Shown here one piece after another: positions 11,001-21,021 of a stretch of DNA of 64,000 nt (the stretch's first letter is position 1; every line of letters starts with the position of its first letter). The stretch lies in assembly GCA_016800925.1 (NCBI GenBank), contig JABCPU010000301.1, positions 1 to 64,000 on the forward strand, read 5' to 3'. Origin of the DNA: Suillus spraguei (lineage: Eukaryota > Basidiomycota > Agaricomycetes > Boletales > Suillaceae). Made by a program: the position numbers and the translations under genes. The notes beneath the pieces are model-generated. The model was not told the origin of the DNA. It saw only the letters and a list, made by a program, of their open reading frames with translations, and searched no databases.

Positions 11001-11507
11001 GGATTGCAACGATGTTGACTCCTGCAACAGCCCGTGCAATAGAGAGGCTCGCCAAGACAATCTTGACATTTGTAGACCCCATCCTGGTGGCAGATGATGC
11101 ATCTCCTGTCTTCTGGTGGAGCTTCTCATCCAGGAGGTGATGCAGATATGATTCCTGCCTTGGCAGCCATTGCCTGAGGTAGTCATTTTGACTCTGCATT
11201 TTTTATATTGAGCTATAGTTTGAATGACACTCCAACATTTAACATGAACTTGCCATGGTTTTTTGGGAGTTGCAATGGCTCAAATGAGCCTTGGTCTTGC
11301 TCGTAAGTATTGTCAGGAAAGTCATCCCAAGGAGGTGGTGCCTGAACAGGCTGAAGTGTTGGTGATTCTGGGGAGAGTGAGGCATGGACCTGTAGGCTCG
11401 TCGTCTGTGCTTGCAAGTGGGACCTTGACCCAAATCTTTCTACCTTTGCTGCCCCTTGCTTCTACCCTGTGGGATTTTTGCAATGGGGTGCATCTACCTA
11501 TCTTCAT
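8080..11507 (-). pseudogene. KDZ transposase with CxC2-type cysteine cluster (multiple frameshifts)
   Basis: KDZ transposases are RNase H-fold DDE enzymes that move the element. Reading down the minus strand, a basic N-terminus lies at about 11507. The paired-cysteine cluster RCIICHQDG..CQDC..CTGCC..H..NPFHWI lies at about 11105-10960, then LGHDGKQCP and VRCCDCPNAM, then VLDDFL, then GDLALFCPACPQPGIN (about 10380) and CNNHRAVNQAN (about 10080). CARHGCFVPHSM follows at about 9990. The first catalytic Asp lies in a YDI motif (about 9804-9812), directly followed by NCQYNKHF in another frame. Next come HVHGHQDSC (about 9700), GRIDGEIMETLW (about 9620), an intron at 9246-9297, and a C-terminus with REGQANDALH and TRAW ending at 8080. 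Frame changes occur after the cysteine cluster, near 10480, near 10250, at the catalytic Asp and near 8410, and a TGA (from CGA) lies at 8347-8349. The copy is therefore defective. Confidence 0.85.
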
Positions 11508-11743
11508 CTTATTTTATAATGCTAATGTTGCAAGCAAAGCATCTGCTCAGGTGGAATGAATTTTTATTACATTGTGGTGTCATACTGTCCTGCCGACTCA
11601 TTACAAATTTATGTCCATTTATGGCTTCGGGACCAATATAGCTCAATTAAGCTACTGTTAGGCTTTTGTCAAAGATCAACTTCTGACAATTCGTTCATAC
11701 TTCCACCTTGCTTATCCTCAGCCCATTCTGCAATTTGATTCAC

Positions 11744-13598
11744 CATGGCAAGGACGGTCATTCCACTCACTCGACTTCCGCAGAAATAGGGCACGTCAAC
11801 CACAGACACAGAAGCTCACGGAAAACGAAAATTTCGGAGTTGAAGAACTACCTTCCTGAGTGGACCGCAGCCAAAAGGGGTGAGAAGCGAGGGGTTTTCA
11901 CTGCAATTGCCAGGGCAGCCAGGTTGTTTGCTCCTAAAGTCGACCAAGGACAATGGAAAAAGAGGAAGCAGGTGATGCGTCTTCGTTGTGTTGAAAAACT
12001 ACAATTTTAACATCTTATTCTTCCATCAACTCTCAGATGTATAAGACTTGGTTGTTCAACAACAAGAAAAGGAAGGAAAGGAAGGACATGATAAAGTATG
12101 GGAGGAAATGGACGCCTAGGATGGTGGTCTACCAGCAGAAGCGCAAAGAGGTGCTAAAGAGGATTGAGGACGAGTCCGGGCAAAGCCGGGAGATCCCGGT
12201 ATGTTCAAACATTATCAGGGGGCTGTGAAGAGAGTCATGGCTGAATTGGATGACAAGAGTTGGAGAAGGCAAAAGAAACAGCGGAAGAATGGTCAAACAG
12301 CTTTCCTCCTCCGGAGATACAAGCAGAAGTTGCTCGTAAGAAGGGACCAGCATATATGGAGCACTTTTCGAAAGAGATGTGGAGGCAATGCGGGATGAGA
12401 GTTTTTGTGTTGTCAGCTTGGAAGAATGAACAGGGAGAGGTTCTGTTCGGGATGTAAGTCAATTGTGTCCGTCATCGCCGATCTTGGATCTCAATATATG
12501 TGTGCAGGCATGATGATAATGAGGCATTAGGAGATGGGGACAGCTTCATGAAGACTAAGGACTGGGAGGACATTGAGCCAGTATGGCAGGAGTACGCCCA
12601 GGAACAGTTCAGTGAGTGTTTGAACTTTGGATGCAAGAATGAATTCGTTGATCATCACAATGATAGGTGCCGGGCACAGGACGGAGGACGACAGGTCAAG
12701 GGAGGTCGCAAAAGAGTCAGAAAACCAGCTTTGAACTCGACACAGATGGAATGGGATGCCGTTGCTTCCAGACATCACGGAAACAAAACTTGAGGAGAAG
12801 AAAGCCATAGTCAGGGCGTTTCTTACATCGCACTACAGTGAGTCTTTCGTGGCAACATCCGAGATGTTGCTGAATGCGTGGACACAGGAATATGTTCCGG
12901 GAATGACAAGGCTGTCGTGCCATGGAGTGCCCTCGTACAAAGTCAGGATGACTTTGTGGCAAGGAAGTATCTTCCGGCGGATATTGACCTGAAGGAGCCT
13001 TCGAAGTTGCAAAACTGGGACACGACGGCCTTGCTCAATTTCTGGTATGCTCAGCAGGAAACAGGAAAAGATTCAACATTCCTGTTCAAAGCATGGAAGA
13101 ACAAGGATGGGGACATGGTACCATCTGTGGTATCGGCAAGTCGCCATCGCGTCTGACTCGTCAAGTGAGAATGCAGAAGAGTGGAACTCTCCGAAGGCCC
13201 CAGGATCCATCAACCAAGCCGAGAGTGATACCGACAGTGAAACTCATGACAAGGAGGATGACATTGATGATGACTCGGCTGATGGTCGATCCCCACTGAA
13301 GAAACCCAGACGAATAGCACATCCATCTTCAGCACCCAAGGAGACAGAAGTTCCATGTTCAATGCCAGAGCCTCGCCCGGCCAGGCCGGCCAAGGCAGGT
13401 GCACTTTTGACATCACGGATGGGCGACCTCCTGGCCAGGTTGACTGAGGAAGTGGAAGAGAGGAACACATCGCCGGAACCAAGGAGTATACAGGGCAAGA
13501 AAGCTGTCATTGAACCATCCGCAAGGACCACCCGGAGTAAGTCTCAAAAGCCGGTAGAGAGTACACTTCGAGTAACCAGGGCAAGGGGAAGGAAATAA
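11744..13598 (+). pseudogene. Lysine-rich KDZ companion gene of unknown function, frameshifted
   Basis: The segments form a consistent protein only when several frame changes are allowed. They are ELKNYLPEWTAAKRGEKRG (about 11835-11900), an intron of about 65 bp ending CTCTCAG before 12037, then MIKYGRKWTPRMVVYQQKR, then HYQGAVKRVMAELDD, then EVARKKGPAYMEHFSKEMW and VLSAWKNEQGE. A second intron (12454-12507) leads to DDNEALGDGDSFMKTKDW, LLPDITETKLEEKKAIV, VARKYLPADIDLKEPSKLQ and an acidic, proline-rich tail ending TRARGRK at 13598. Frame shifts lie near 11830, 12200, 12255, 12750, 12885 and 13125. It runs head-to-head with the transposase. I recall similar proteins beside KDZ elements in mushroom genomes but cannot name a function. 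The strongly basic first half suggests nucleic-acid contact. Confidence 0.6.
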
Positions 13599-13676
13599 TG
13601 TACATATACCAAACTGCCCCCATGTTACCACATTTTCATCATTTGTCACACTTCTCAAAACACAGTGTCCCACTTC

Positions 13677-14087
13677 CAAAATGTTGAATCCTAAGCACCG
13701 AGTTCCAGACGAATCCTGATCACCGAGTTCCGGACGACTCCCGATCACCGAGGTCCGGACCAGGTATCAATCATTGGTAGTTGGTATTAGAATTAGGGTT
13801 TGTGCATCATCTAAAATAATTGAAATGTCATTGTTATACATGAAAAATTCAGTGGTTCACATGATGTAAGTATGTGAATGAATATCCAAATATTACGAAA
13901 CCTGATCACCGAGTTCGGATGAATCCCAATCACCGAGCTCCGGACCCCGGAATCAATAATTGGCTGTTGGAATGTGACAATTGGGTGTGTGCATCATCTA
14001 AAATCAATTGGAAATGTCATTGTTATACATGAAAAATTCAGTGGTGAACATGATGTAAGTATGTGAATGAATATCCAAATATTTACA
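13677..14087. repeat. Direct repeat of ~180 bp (two copies)
   Basis: Two copies (about 13715-13900 and 13915-14087) share ATCACCGAG..CCGGAC, a GTGCATCATCTAAAAT stretch, TCATTGTTATACATGAAAAA and GTATGTGAATGAATATCC. They fill the space between the lysine-rich gene and the acidic-protein gene. They may contain a shared 3' end for the two converging genes. No other content is seen. Confidence 0.8.
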
Positions 14088-15098
14088 TATGGGGTTGATC
14101 ATCACACTTTTCAATGAGGGTATCTAATACAAGCAGCAATTCAGAGCTCATCTGTTTGGCCCTTTGCAACCTCCGGAGGTCCATATCAGCTCTTCTGAGT
14201 TTGTCGGATGTGTCAGCCCAAGCCACTCGGAATGGTCGGTCAGCCTCAAGGAGTTGATGTACGGTAGGCTCCGGAAGATGGCCATGACGCTGTTGGTAAT
14301 GGTCCAGGCGATCCAGAATTGATTCAACTTCAAGAAAATTAGCAGAAAGATACATGATGAACAATTAAATGCTCACATTCTGTTTGATCATATGACCCTA
14401 GGGGCATGAACTCCCTAAGCATGGCACGCAGGTCTTCATTGCTGAGTTCCGGTATGGGGGACTGACATTTAGGAGGTGTTGCATGTGCTTGGGACATCAC
14501 ATCAACAATAAAAATGAGATTGTATGAATGAACTCACCTGGAATTGCTATTCCTGGGATAGCCGGAGCATCAATCTCAACATCAGCACATTCCGGTGCTT
14601 CATCACAATCAATAAGATCATCATCAGGCCCTAGGTACAAGTCCGGATCGTTGAACAAAGGCAGTTCCTCAGGCTGAGCCGGGCATAAATGATCTGGATG
14701 GATTGAATGAACATCCACAGTTGGATTATCTAAATGTGAATTGAGAAACCTACCAGGAACTGCATCCAAGACATCCGGACACCTGATGACCCAGAATCAT
14801 AGTCGATCTCATCATCCGGCCCAAGGTATACATCTTCACATGGATCTAATAAATGTCCAGTCAATTGTAAGATACACTCAAAGCAACACATACCTGATGA
14901 AATCCGGGACTCAGTCTCATCATCCGGCCCAAGGTATACATCATCCAGTGCATCTGGTCCATCTCCGGTCAATTGAGAGCTGTACTGAAAGCACAACATA
15001 CCTAGTGAAATCCAGGAGTCGGTTGAGTCATCCACATCCATTGAGTTGTATTCAGTGACCGGAGGTTCATAAAATCTGACTGCTGGTTGAGATCTCAT
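14083..15098 (-). CDS. Acidic repeat protein with C-terminal coiled coil, KDZ cargo
   Basis: An intron-rich gene of unrecognised family. From the ATG at 15098, short exons separated by small introns each carry an acidic module: DDVYLGPDDE near 14940, EDVYLGPDDE near 14820 and DLYLGPDDD near 14635. A longer exon then reads SPIPELSNEDLRAMLREFMP (about 14450-14400). After an intron beginning GTGAGCATT, a helical last exon (ESILDRLDHYQQRHGHLPE, then RRADMDLRRLQRAKQ) ends at 14083. The introns between modules resemble each other as well as the exons, so exon-intron units were duplicated together. One proposed intron (about 39 bp) is shorter than normal, so the first junction is uncertain. The gene lies between two other KDZ cargo genes. 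Its function is unknown. Confidence 0.55.
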
Positions 15099-15316
15099 GA
15101 TGTCTGATCAACTGATCAAACTGATTGATAACTAATAACTTCGAAGTTCAACACATGGCTGGCAACGGCCGAAAGTTGAACCACAACCAAACAAAGACAA
15201 ACAATCAATGCTTATCAAGATCGTTCTTCAATTGTCTGGTTTCCTTTGAAACTTCATCCTAGTGATAACAGATTTCAAACTTATCTCAAGCTTTCACATC
15301 TTTCAACTCAATCCAA

Positions 15317-17451
15317 ATGTCTACTCCAGTTCAAACCTCTTTGGCCGGTCTCAAGGCAACCACTGCTCAGATTGTGGGCATCATCCCGGGGCACAGCTCA
15401 TACCTGCCGGCACTGGCCAAGCCCACGTTGCTCTGACAGCACAAGTCACTAATCTTGTGGTAAGTACCATTCATGTGTTAATTTTACTTTTGGTTTTTCT
15501 AAGATCTGTTTAGGCTGAGATAGTCAGGGAGCATGAGAAAGGGCCTTACATGCCCGGCATCATTGCATCCTGCTCCAAGGAGTTGATGAGAGTCAGGTCC
15601 ATGACTCCCCAGGTGTGGCCCAACTGGCACAGCATCGGCCATGATGACCCCCGGGTGTTGAAACACTCCTGGCGCAGCAAGATTCGCGCCTGGGAGGCTT
15701 TAGGTGACCATTCAGGTGATCTCCCTGTCATGCCTAACCCTTCCATTGGCCCAATCACTGTGGACCTTCCCTCCCCACCCGTCGTCGCCGGCAATGTCGC
15801 TGGTTCTTCCACCCACGCCACCTCCGAGCTCCGGGACAAAGGAAAAGGTAAGGCAGTTGTTGCTGACATAGAGCCGGAGGTGGAAGGGAGCAGGAAGAGG
15901 AAGTCCCCCATGATGTCTGGACACTCTTCCTCACCTCCAAGTCGGCCAAGAAGGGTCGCAAGTGGGTCAAGGCAACTCGCCATGTCAAGCAGAAGGTGCT
16001 TGTGGAGTCGGAAGATGATGAAGACACAATTGTTCAGGTATGTCGTCCAGCTCATTGTTTTCATTCTCTCAATTTTCTGTAGCCTATTTGAGTGGAGTGC
16101 CGGCGCTCAACGTTCCCCAGCCTTCCACAATTGGTGTAGGGACGCCTCATTCCCCTCGTTCACCACGTTCCCCAAAGAAGCAATTGTTTGGTCCTGCTTC
16201 AGTAAGTAATATTTAGTTGTCCGGCACGTGGAAAAATGCTTATATATCATCAGCTCATTGCTGGCAGTCCACCCAAGGTGATGGTGAGTCATCATTTTTG
16301 TCCGGACCTCCTGCCTGTACTTACCCATTGTCAGGCCTCCTCTGGCAGTCGTCCGGAGGTCGTGGAGACTCCCCAGGCAATGTCCAGCACTCCAGCTGAG
16401 GAACCTGCTGTCATGGATACAGGTGATATTCTCATTCCCAGCCCAGTGAGTACTCTAATGAATTCCAATGAGTCCATCAACTAATGGAACCCACAGAACA
16501 ACCCCTGCCATTATTGCACCCAGGAGAAGTGGCCCTGTGCCACTCGGTTGGACAGGAGGACCCGTGCCCCATATTTGTTGTGCATCCGCTGCGCCACCAA
16601 GAAGATCAAATGTGTCCCAGCATCCATGGGATCCCCGCCAAAACGTATTCGAGGGAAGTCTACCACCCGGCAGGCTCGCTCCAGGACACCTTCCAGAGCT
16701 CCCTCCAATGCGCCGGCTGCCTCGCAGTCCAAAGCCCGAACTCGCAGTCAATCTCGTGGCCCCTCCGGCACTCTGGCTGTCCCTGCTGTGACCACACCCA
16801 AGGCACAGTCCCGTGGGCGCAGCAAGACAATCACTGCCCCCAAGACACCTGCACCTGCATCAGCTTGTGAGTCACCCCAATTGTCTATGACCATCTGACC
16901 TTATCTTTCACTTAGCTATTCCATCTTCAAGCGCCGCAGTGCCTCGTCCGGCACTCGATGTGCCCATGCCGGATCTCCATTCCATGGCAATTGCAATTTG
17001 GGATGGTGCCACTCGAATTGCTCTTCTTGAGGCTCGTGTGGCGGAGCAGGATGGTAAGATTGATACCCTGCAACGCCTCCATGAGGGCCTTTGTCGCAAG
17101 GTCATGGACCGGCACCCTTCATTTCCACTTCCTGACTCTCCTGTCAATGCAACCTTTTTGCTTGATCAATCTGTCCCCCTGTCCATCTCACCCCTCCCAT
17201 CTGCACTTGCTCCCCTCATTGACTTGGATATGGCAGGGATGGAGCCTCCGTCTCCGAAAGTCCAGCCTGCATCTATCATTGAGGGTCTCATATTTGAGCT
17301 GAGCCAGATTCAGCCTGAGGGTCCACAAACATCCGGCGAACTTGTGGACCCAGATGATCCATGCAACCTTGTCCCAGAATATGATTCTGATGATATGGAT
17401 GTTGAGGTGAAGGTTGAACCCTCTGCTGATGAGGGTGAAATGGCTACATAA
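15317..17451 (+). CDS. Zinc-cluster and coiled-coil protein, KDZ cargo (at least two frame breaks)
   Basis: Multi-exon gene. The start MSTPVQTSLAGLK lies at 15317, and an intron at 15460-15513 leads into AEIVREHEKGPYMPGII. After several short exons comes a cysteine cluster at about 16500-16620: NPCHYCTQEKWPCATR, about 15 residues, then LCIRCATKKIKC. The spacing resembles fungal Zn2Cys6-type or other paired-CxxC DNA-binding clusters. A basic SR/RS-rich stretch follows. After an intron ending CACTTAG at about 16915, the last exon has a predicted coiled coil (IALLEARVAEQDGKIDTLQ) and an acidic tail that stops at 17451. A one-base frame change lies near 15390 and another near 15930. It probably belonged to the element's own gene set, possibly as a DNA-binding partner of the transposase; this is inference. 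Confidence 0.55.
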
Positions 17452-17639
17452 GTGTATGTTCATAGATGTATATACAATGTTTGAATGAATGTCAGTGCTG
17501 GATGCCAAGTCCGGAAATCCAGAACTGGACAATGGAGATTCACAATGGATATTTCGCGACTTCCGGATATCCGGCTACCTGAAATACAACACACAATTTA
17601 AAGAATTTGAAACATCTCTGTCGAGTTACCTTGTGCCGG

Positions 17640-18727
17640 GTGCCGGGTCACATTGTGAAACATATCATTCCATATATCTTAAGTGCCAAACCCCGGACCC
17701 AGGACCCTGGAGTTGGGACTCATCACCATGTGACAGATATCGATCCACATATTTGATGTGCTGAACCCCAAACTCCGGCACTCGGGAGTTAGAACAATGT
17801 GAGGCAATACAAAGATATTGATTGACACATGTTCAGTGGAAAGATGTCGATGCACATATTCTATCACCGAACCCCGAACCCCGGCACCCGGGAGTTAGAA
17901 ATATGTGAGGCAATACAAAGATATTGATTTACATGTGTGGAGTGCCGAACCCCGAACTCCGGCACCCGGCAGTTGGGACTCTGGACTCGGGACTCATAAC
18001 CATGTGAAAGATATTGATCCACATATTTAACCACCCAACCCCGAACCCCAGCACCCGGGAGTGAGAACAATGTGAGTCAATACAAAGATATTGATGTACA
18101 CATGTTGAATGCCGAACCCCGAACTCTGGCACCCGGCACTTGGGACTCGGGACTTGGTAGTCATAACAATGAGACAGATATCGATCCACATATTTTAACA
18201 CCGACCCCCGGACCCCGCCACCCGTGAGTTAGAACCATGTGAGGCAATACAAAGTTGAGTCCCGAATCACGATCACCGAGTGCCGGGTTACCATGTGAGG
18301 CAATACCATGATATTGATTACACATGTTGAGTGCTGAACCCCGAGCTCCAGCGCCCTGGAGTTAGCACAATGTGAGGCAACACCATGATATTGATTTACC
18401 CATGTTGAGTGCCGAACCCCGAGCTCCGGCACCCAGGAGTTAGCACAATGTGAGGCAATACCATGATATTGATTTACACAAGTTGAGTGCTGAACCCTGA
18501 GCTCCGGCACCCGGCACCCGGAGCTCGGGGTTCGGCACTCAACTTGTGTAAATCAATATCATGGTATTGCCTTACATTGTGCTAACTCCCAGGTGCCGGA
18601 GCTCGGGGTTCGGCACTCAACATGTGTAAATCAATATCATGGTATTGCCTCACATTGTGCTAACTCCCGGGTGCCGGAGCTCGGGAAGTCCTGAGTCCCG
18701 AGTGCCGGGTGCTGGAGTTCGGGGTTC
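17640..18727. repeat. Satellite block 3, containing a large palindrome
   Basis: Same ~80 bp family as blocks 1 and 2, with units such as CAATGTGAGGCAATAC, AAAGATATTGAT, CACATGTTGAGTGCCGAAC and CCGGCACCCGGGAGTTAG. Orientation flips at about 18520. It lies immediately downstream of the zinc-cluster gene. No gene is present. Confidence 0.9.
18310..18690. repeat. Near-perfect inverted repeat (palindrome) centred near 18520
   Basis: The left arm (about 18320-18515) contains CATGATATTGATT..ACATGTTGAGTGC and GAGCTCCGGCACCC. The right arm (about 18520-18690) contains its reverse complement in the same order outward, with few mismatches and almost no spacer (GGCACCCGGCACCCGGAGC at the centre). It marks where the satellite orientation reverses. 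Confidence 0.8.
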
Positions 18728-19496
18728 TGTTAAGACTGTACTCAAGGGTAGAGAGATCTGAAGGGCTTTGGCCTCAGTTCGTGCACTGTGCCCCTTTCTC
18801 GAGTAATGCCCCTTATTTCAGGGAGGAGTTATTCGTCTGAAGACCCGGAAGGAGTTGCGTGACGGATCCGGGTGTCTGAAGGTGTCAGATATGATATGTC
18901 CGAAGGTTATTTGGAACGTAAGGAGAGGACAGAGATTAAGGCTAGTTTCGGAATGAGTTCCTAACTAGAAACTAACGGAGATAGACTATCCGAAGATAGA
19001 GTCGGAGATATAGACTATAGGAATCAATCCTAAGTCTCGGAAGGTGACTTAAAGCGGAAAGTGGCTTAAGTCCGGAGGAGGCAGAATGAGTAGAATCTAA
19101 GATGATATTTGAACTAAGGTTCTACGGAGATCTACAAGTGGTTTATATACTGTAAGTATCTAAGACGGATAATCAGCAAGTCCGGGACCGAGGGCTATGT
19201 ATGAAGTGTAATGGGAGTCTATTAGTTAATGCACAGCGGATCAATAAGCATGAATCGGAAATGAACACAGGAAATGGATCAGTAACACAGGACGGAAATA
19301 TAAACAGCTGGAATACCAGAAACAGGAGGAATGACGAAAGGAGATAGATGCAGATATACACAAGGGAGTTAAGGTGCGAGAAGTGAGCACATTCGGATGG
19401 GTGGTCCGGGCAGGATCTGTGGACCGGACAGATATGAAATCGATCGGATCTGATCGGATATGGTCGGATCTGAGATTAGAAGTATGGTATATGACA
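18728..19496 (+). repeat. Solo LTR of a Ty3/Gypsy-like element with 5 bp target duplication
   Basis: It begins TGTTAAGACT at 18728 and ends ATGACA at 19496, 769 bp in all. It is flanked by GGTTC at 18723-18727 and GGTTC at 19497-19501, so it inserted into the satellite and the internal part was later lost by LTR-LTR recombination. It resembles the LTR at 232-1334 in the GGCCTCAG..GTGCCCC region. No coding sequence was seen. Confidence 0.8.
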
Positions 19497-19501
19497 GGTT
19501 C

Positions 19502-20280
19502 GGCACATACAATATGTGGATCGAGGTCTTTCACATTGTTTTGACTGCCGACCCCCGAGCTCTGGCACTCGGGGTTCGGCACTCAACATGTGTAAATCAA
19601 TATCATGGTATTGCCTCACATTGTGCTAACTCCCGGGTGCCGGAGCTTGGGGTTCGGCAGTCAAAACAATGTGAAAGACCTCAATCCACATATTTTATGT
19701 GCCGAACCCTGAACTCCAGCACCCGGCACTCGGGACTCGGGACTTCCGAGCTCCGGCACCCGGCACTTGGCACTCGGGACTTGGTACTCATAATGTGAAA
19801 GATCTTGAGCAACATATTGTCAGTGCTGAACCCTGAACCCCGGCACCCAGCACTCGCAACTCGGGACTCAGAACAATGTGAGGCAATAGACACCTATTGA
19901 TCCACACATTCTAAGTGCCGAACTCCGAACTCTGAAATCTGGTAGTCTACTATTTAGGGGTTCACGGTTCGGTACTCGGGCTTTTGCACTTGAGACCGAA
20001 AACAATGTTAGGCAATATAATGACTTTGATCCACACATTTTTGGTAGATATCTTTTTCATCTCAAATCTCGAATCTCGAGTGCTGAACCCCCAATCCCGA
20101 AATCTGGTAGTCTACAATTTCGGGGTTCGGTCCTCGGGACTCAGACACATGTCAGGCAACAACAAAACTTTGATCCACACGTTTTTGGTAGATGTCTGTT
20201 TTGTCTCGAATCTCGAGTTTCTAGTTTCTAGTTTCAGTACTCTGCACCCGCACCCGGCACTCAGCACTAGATGACTCCAC
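19502..20280. repeat. Satellite block 4
   Basis: Continuation of block 3 beyond the solo LTR, with a further orientation change near 19650. Units become more diverged toward 20280, where CACATTTTTGGTAGATATCT-like segments appear twice (about 20030 and 20175). 20281-20560 holds no recognised gene or repeat. Confidence 0.8.
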
Positions 20281-20559
20281 ACATGGACTTTAAATCTTTC
20301 ACCTTGTGTGTTGTGTTTCGGGTGTCCGGGTATCTGGAATTCAGGAAATCTCTAGTTTGCATCTCCAGTTTCGAGTTCCTGGATTTGGGACTTGGCACCT
20401 GGCACCCGGCACCTCAATTATCGATGAATGTCAGACATGATGAATTCAGGTTTTCGTGCTTCAGGGTTTAGATTTTGGTGGTTGATGGTAGGTATATGCA
20501 CTCATAGGGTGCATGTATCCTATGTGTTTGATTCTCTGGTGGCTACATCAGCTGTACGT

Positions 20560-20971
20560 CTTTATCATACATATCTAGGCCCACCCGTATATGTAATATA
20601 TTTTACCTCAGCCCACCCGTCTATGTAAAATTCCCCCACATCGGCCCACCCGTATATGTAATATTCTCTCACCTCGGCCCACCCGTCTATGCAATAATAT
20701 TTGCCTTGCGTCTCTCTTCAGCCCAGCTGTCTATAATATCCTACTCTACATACTACCCAGATGAGCCCACCCATCTCTGTCAGATTTTATATCCCCCTGG
20801 CCCATCCGTCAACATCAGAAATCATGTTTCCCTCGGCCCACCCGTCTCTCCCGAAAATACAAGTCTCCCGGCCCACCCGTCTCCATCGGAAATAATATTC
20901 CCCCCAGCCCATCCGTCAACATCGAGGATATACATAACCTCGGCCCATCATCCACTGGCCCGTCTTTGACA
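20560..20971. repeat. Right subterminal repeats of the KDZ element
   Basis: About ten copies of a motif like CTCGGCCCACCCGTCTATGT with 20-30 bp spacers, the mirror image of the array at 2780-3225. They lie just inside the right terminal repeat. Confidence 0.85.
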
Positions 20972-21019
20972 GGATATTATGTGGGTCAGGTGACCCGTAT
21001 AGTACGGAGTTTGTCACTG
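20972..21019 (-). repeat. Right terminal inverted repeat of the KDZ element
   Basis: Read on the minus strand from 21019 it shows CAGTGA, CTCCGTA, TATACGGGTCA and CATAATATCC. These match the left end (2729-2777) in the same order with a short indel and several substitutions. Gypsy pol coding sequence starts within about 10 bp beyond it. Confidence 0.7.
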
Positions 21020-21021
21020 AA

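Larger units (their letters stand above)
2729..21019. mobile_element. KDZ-type DNA transposon, ~18.3 kb, with TET/JBP-like dioxygenase cargo
   Basis: The ends are imperfect inverted repeats of about 48 bp (2729-2777 and 20972-21019), each followed inward by arrays of a GGGCCGAGG/GACGGGTGGGCC motif in mirrored orientation. The contents in order are: TET/JBP-like gene (+), satellite, 246-residue gene (-), KDZ transposase (-), lysine-rich gene (+), acidic repeat gene (-), zinc-cluster gene (+), satellite. KDZ transposons that carry TET/JBP genes are known from mushroom genomes. A solo LTR (18728-19496) has inserted into the right satellite. The right flank is the interior of a Gypsy pol gene. 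No convincing target duplication was found. The transposase is broken, so the copy is probably immobile by itself. Confidence 0.75.
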
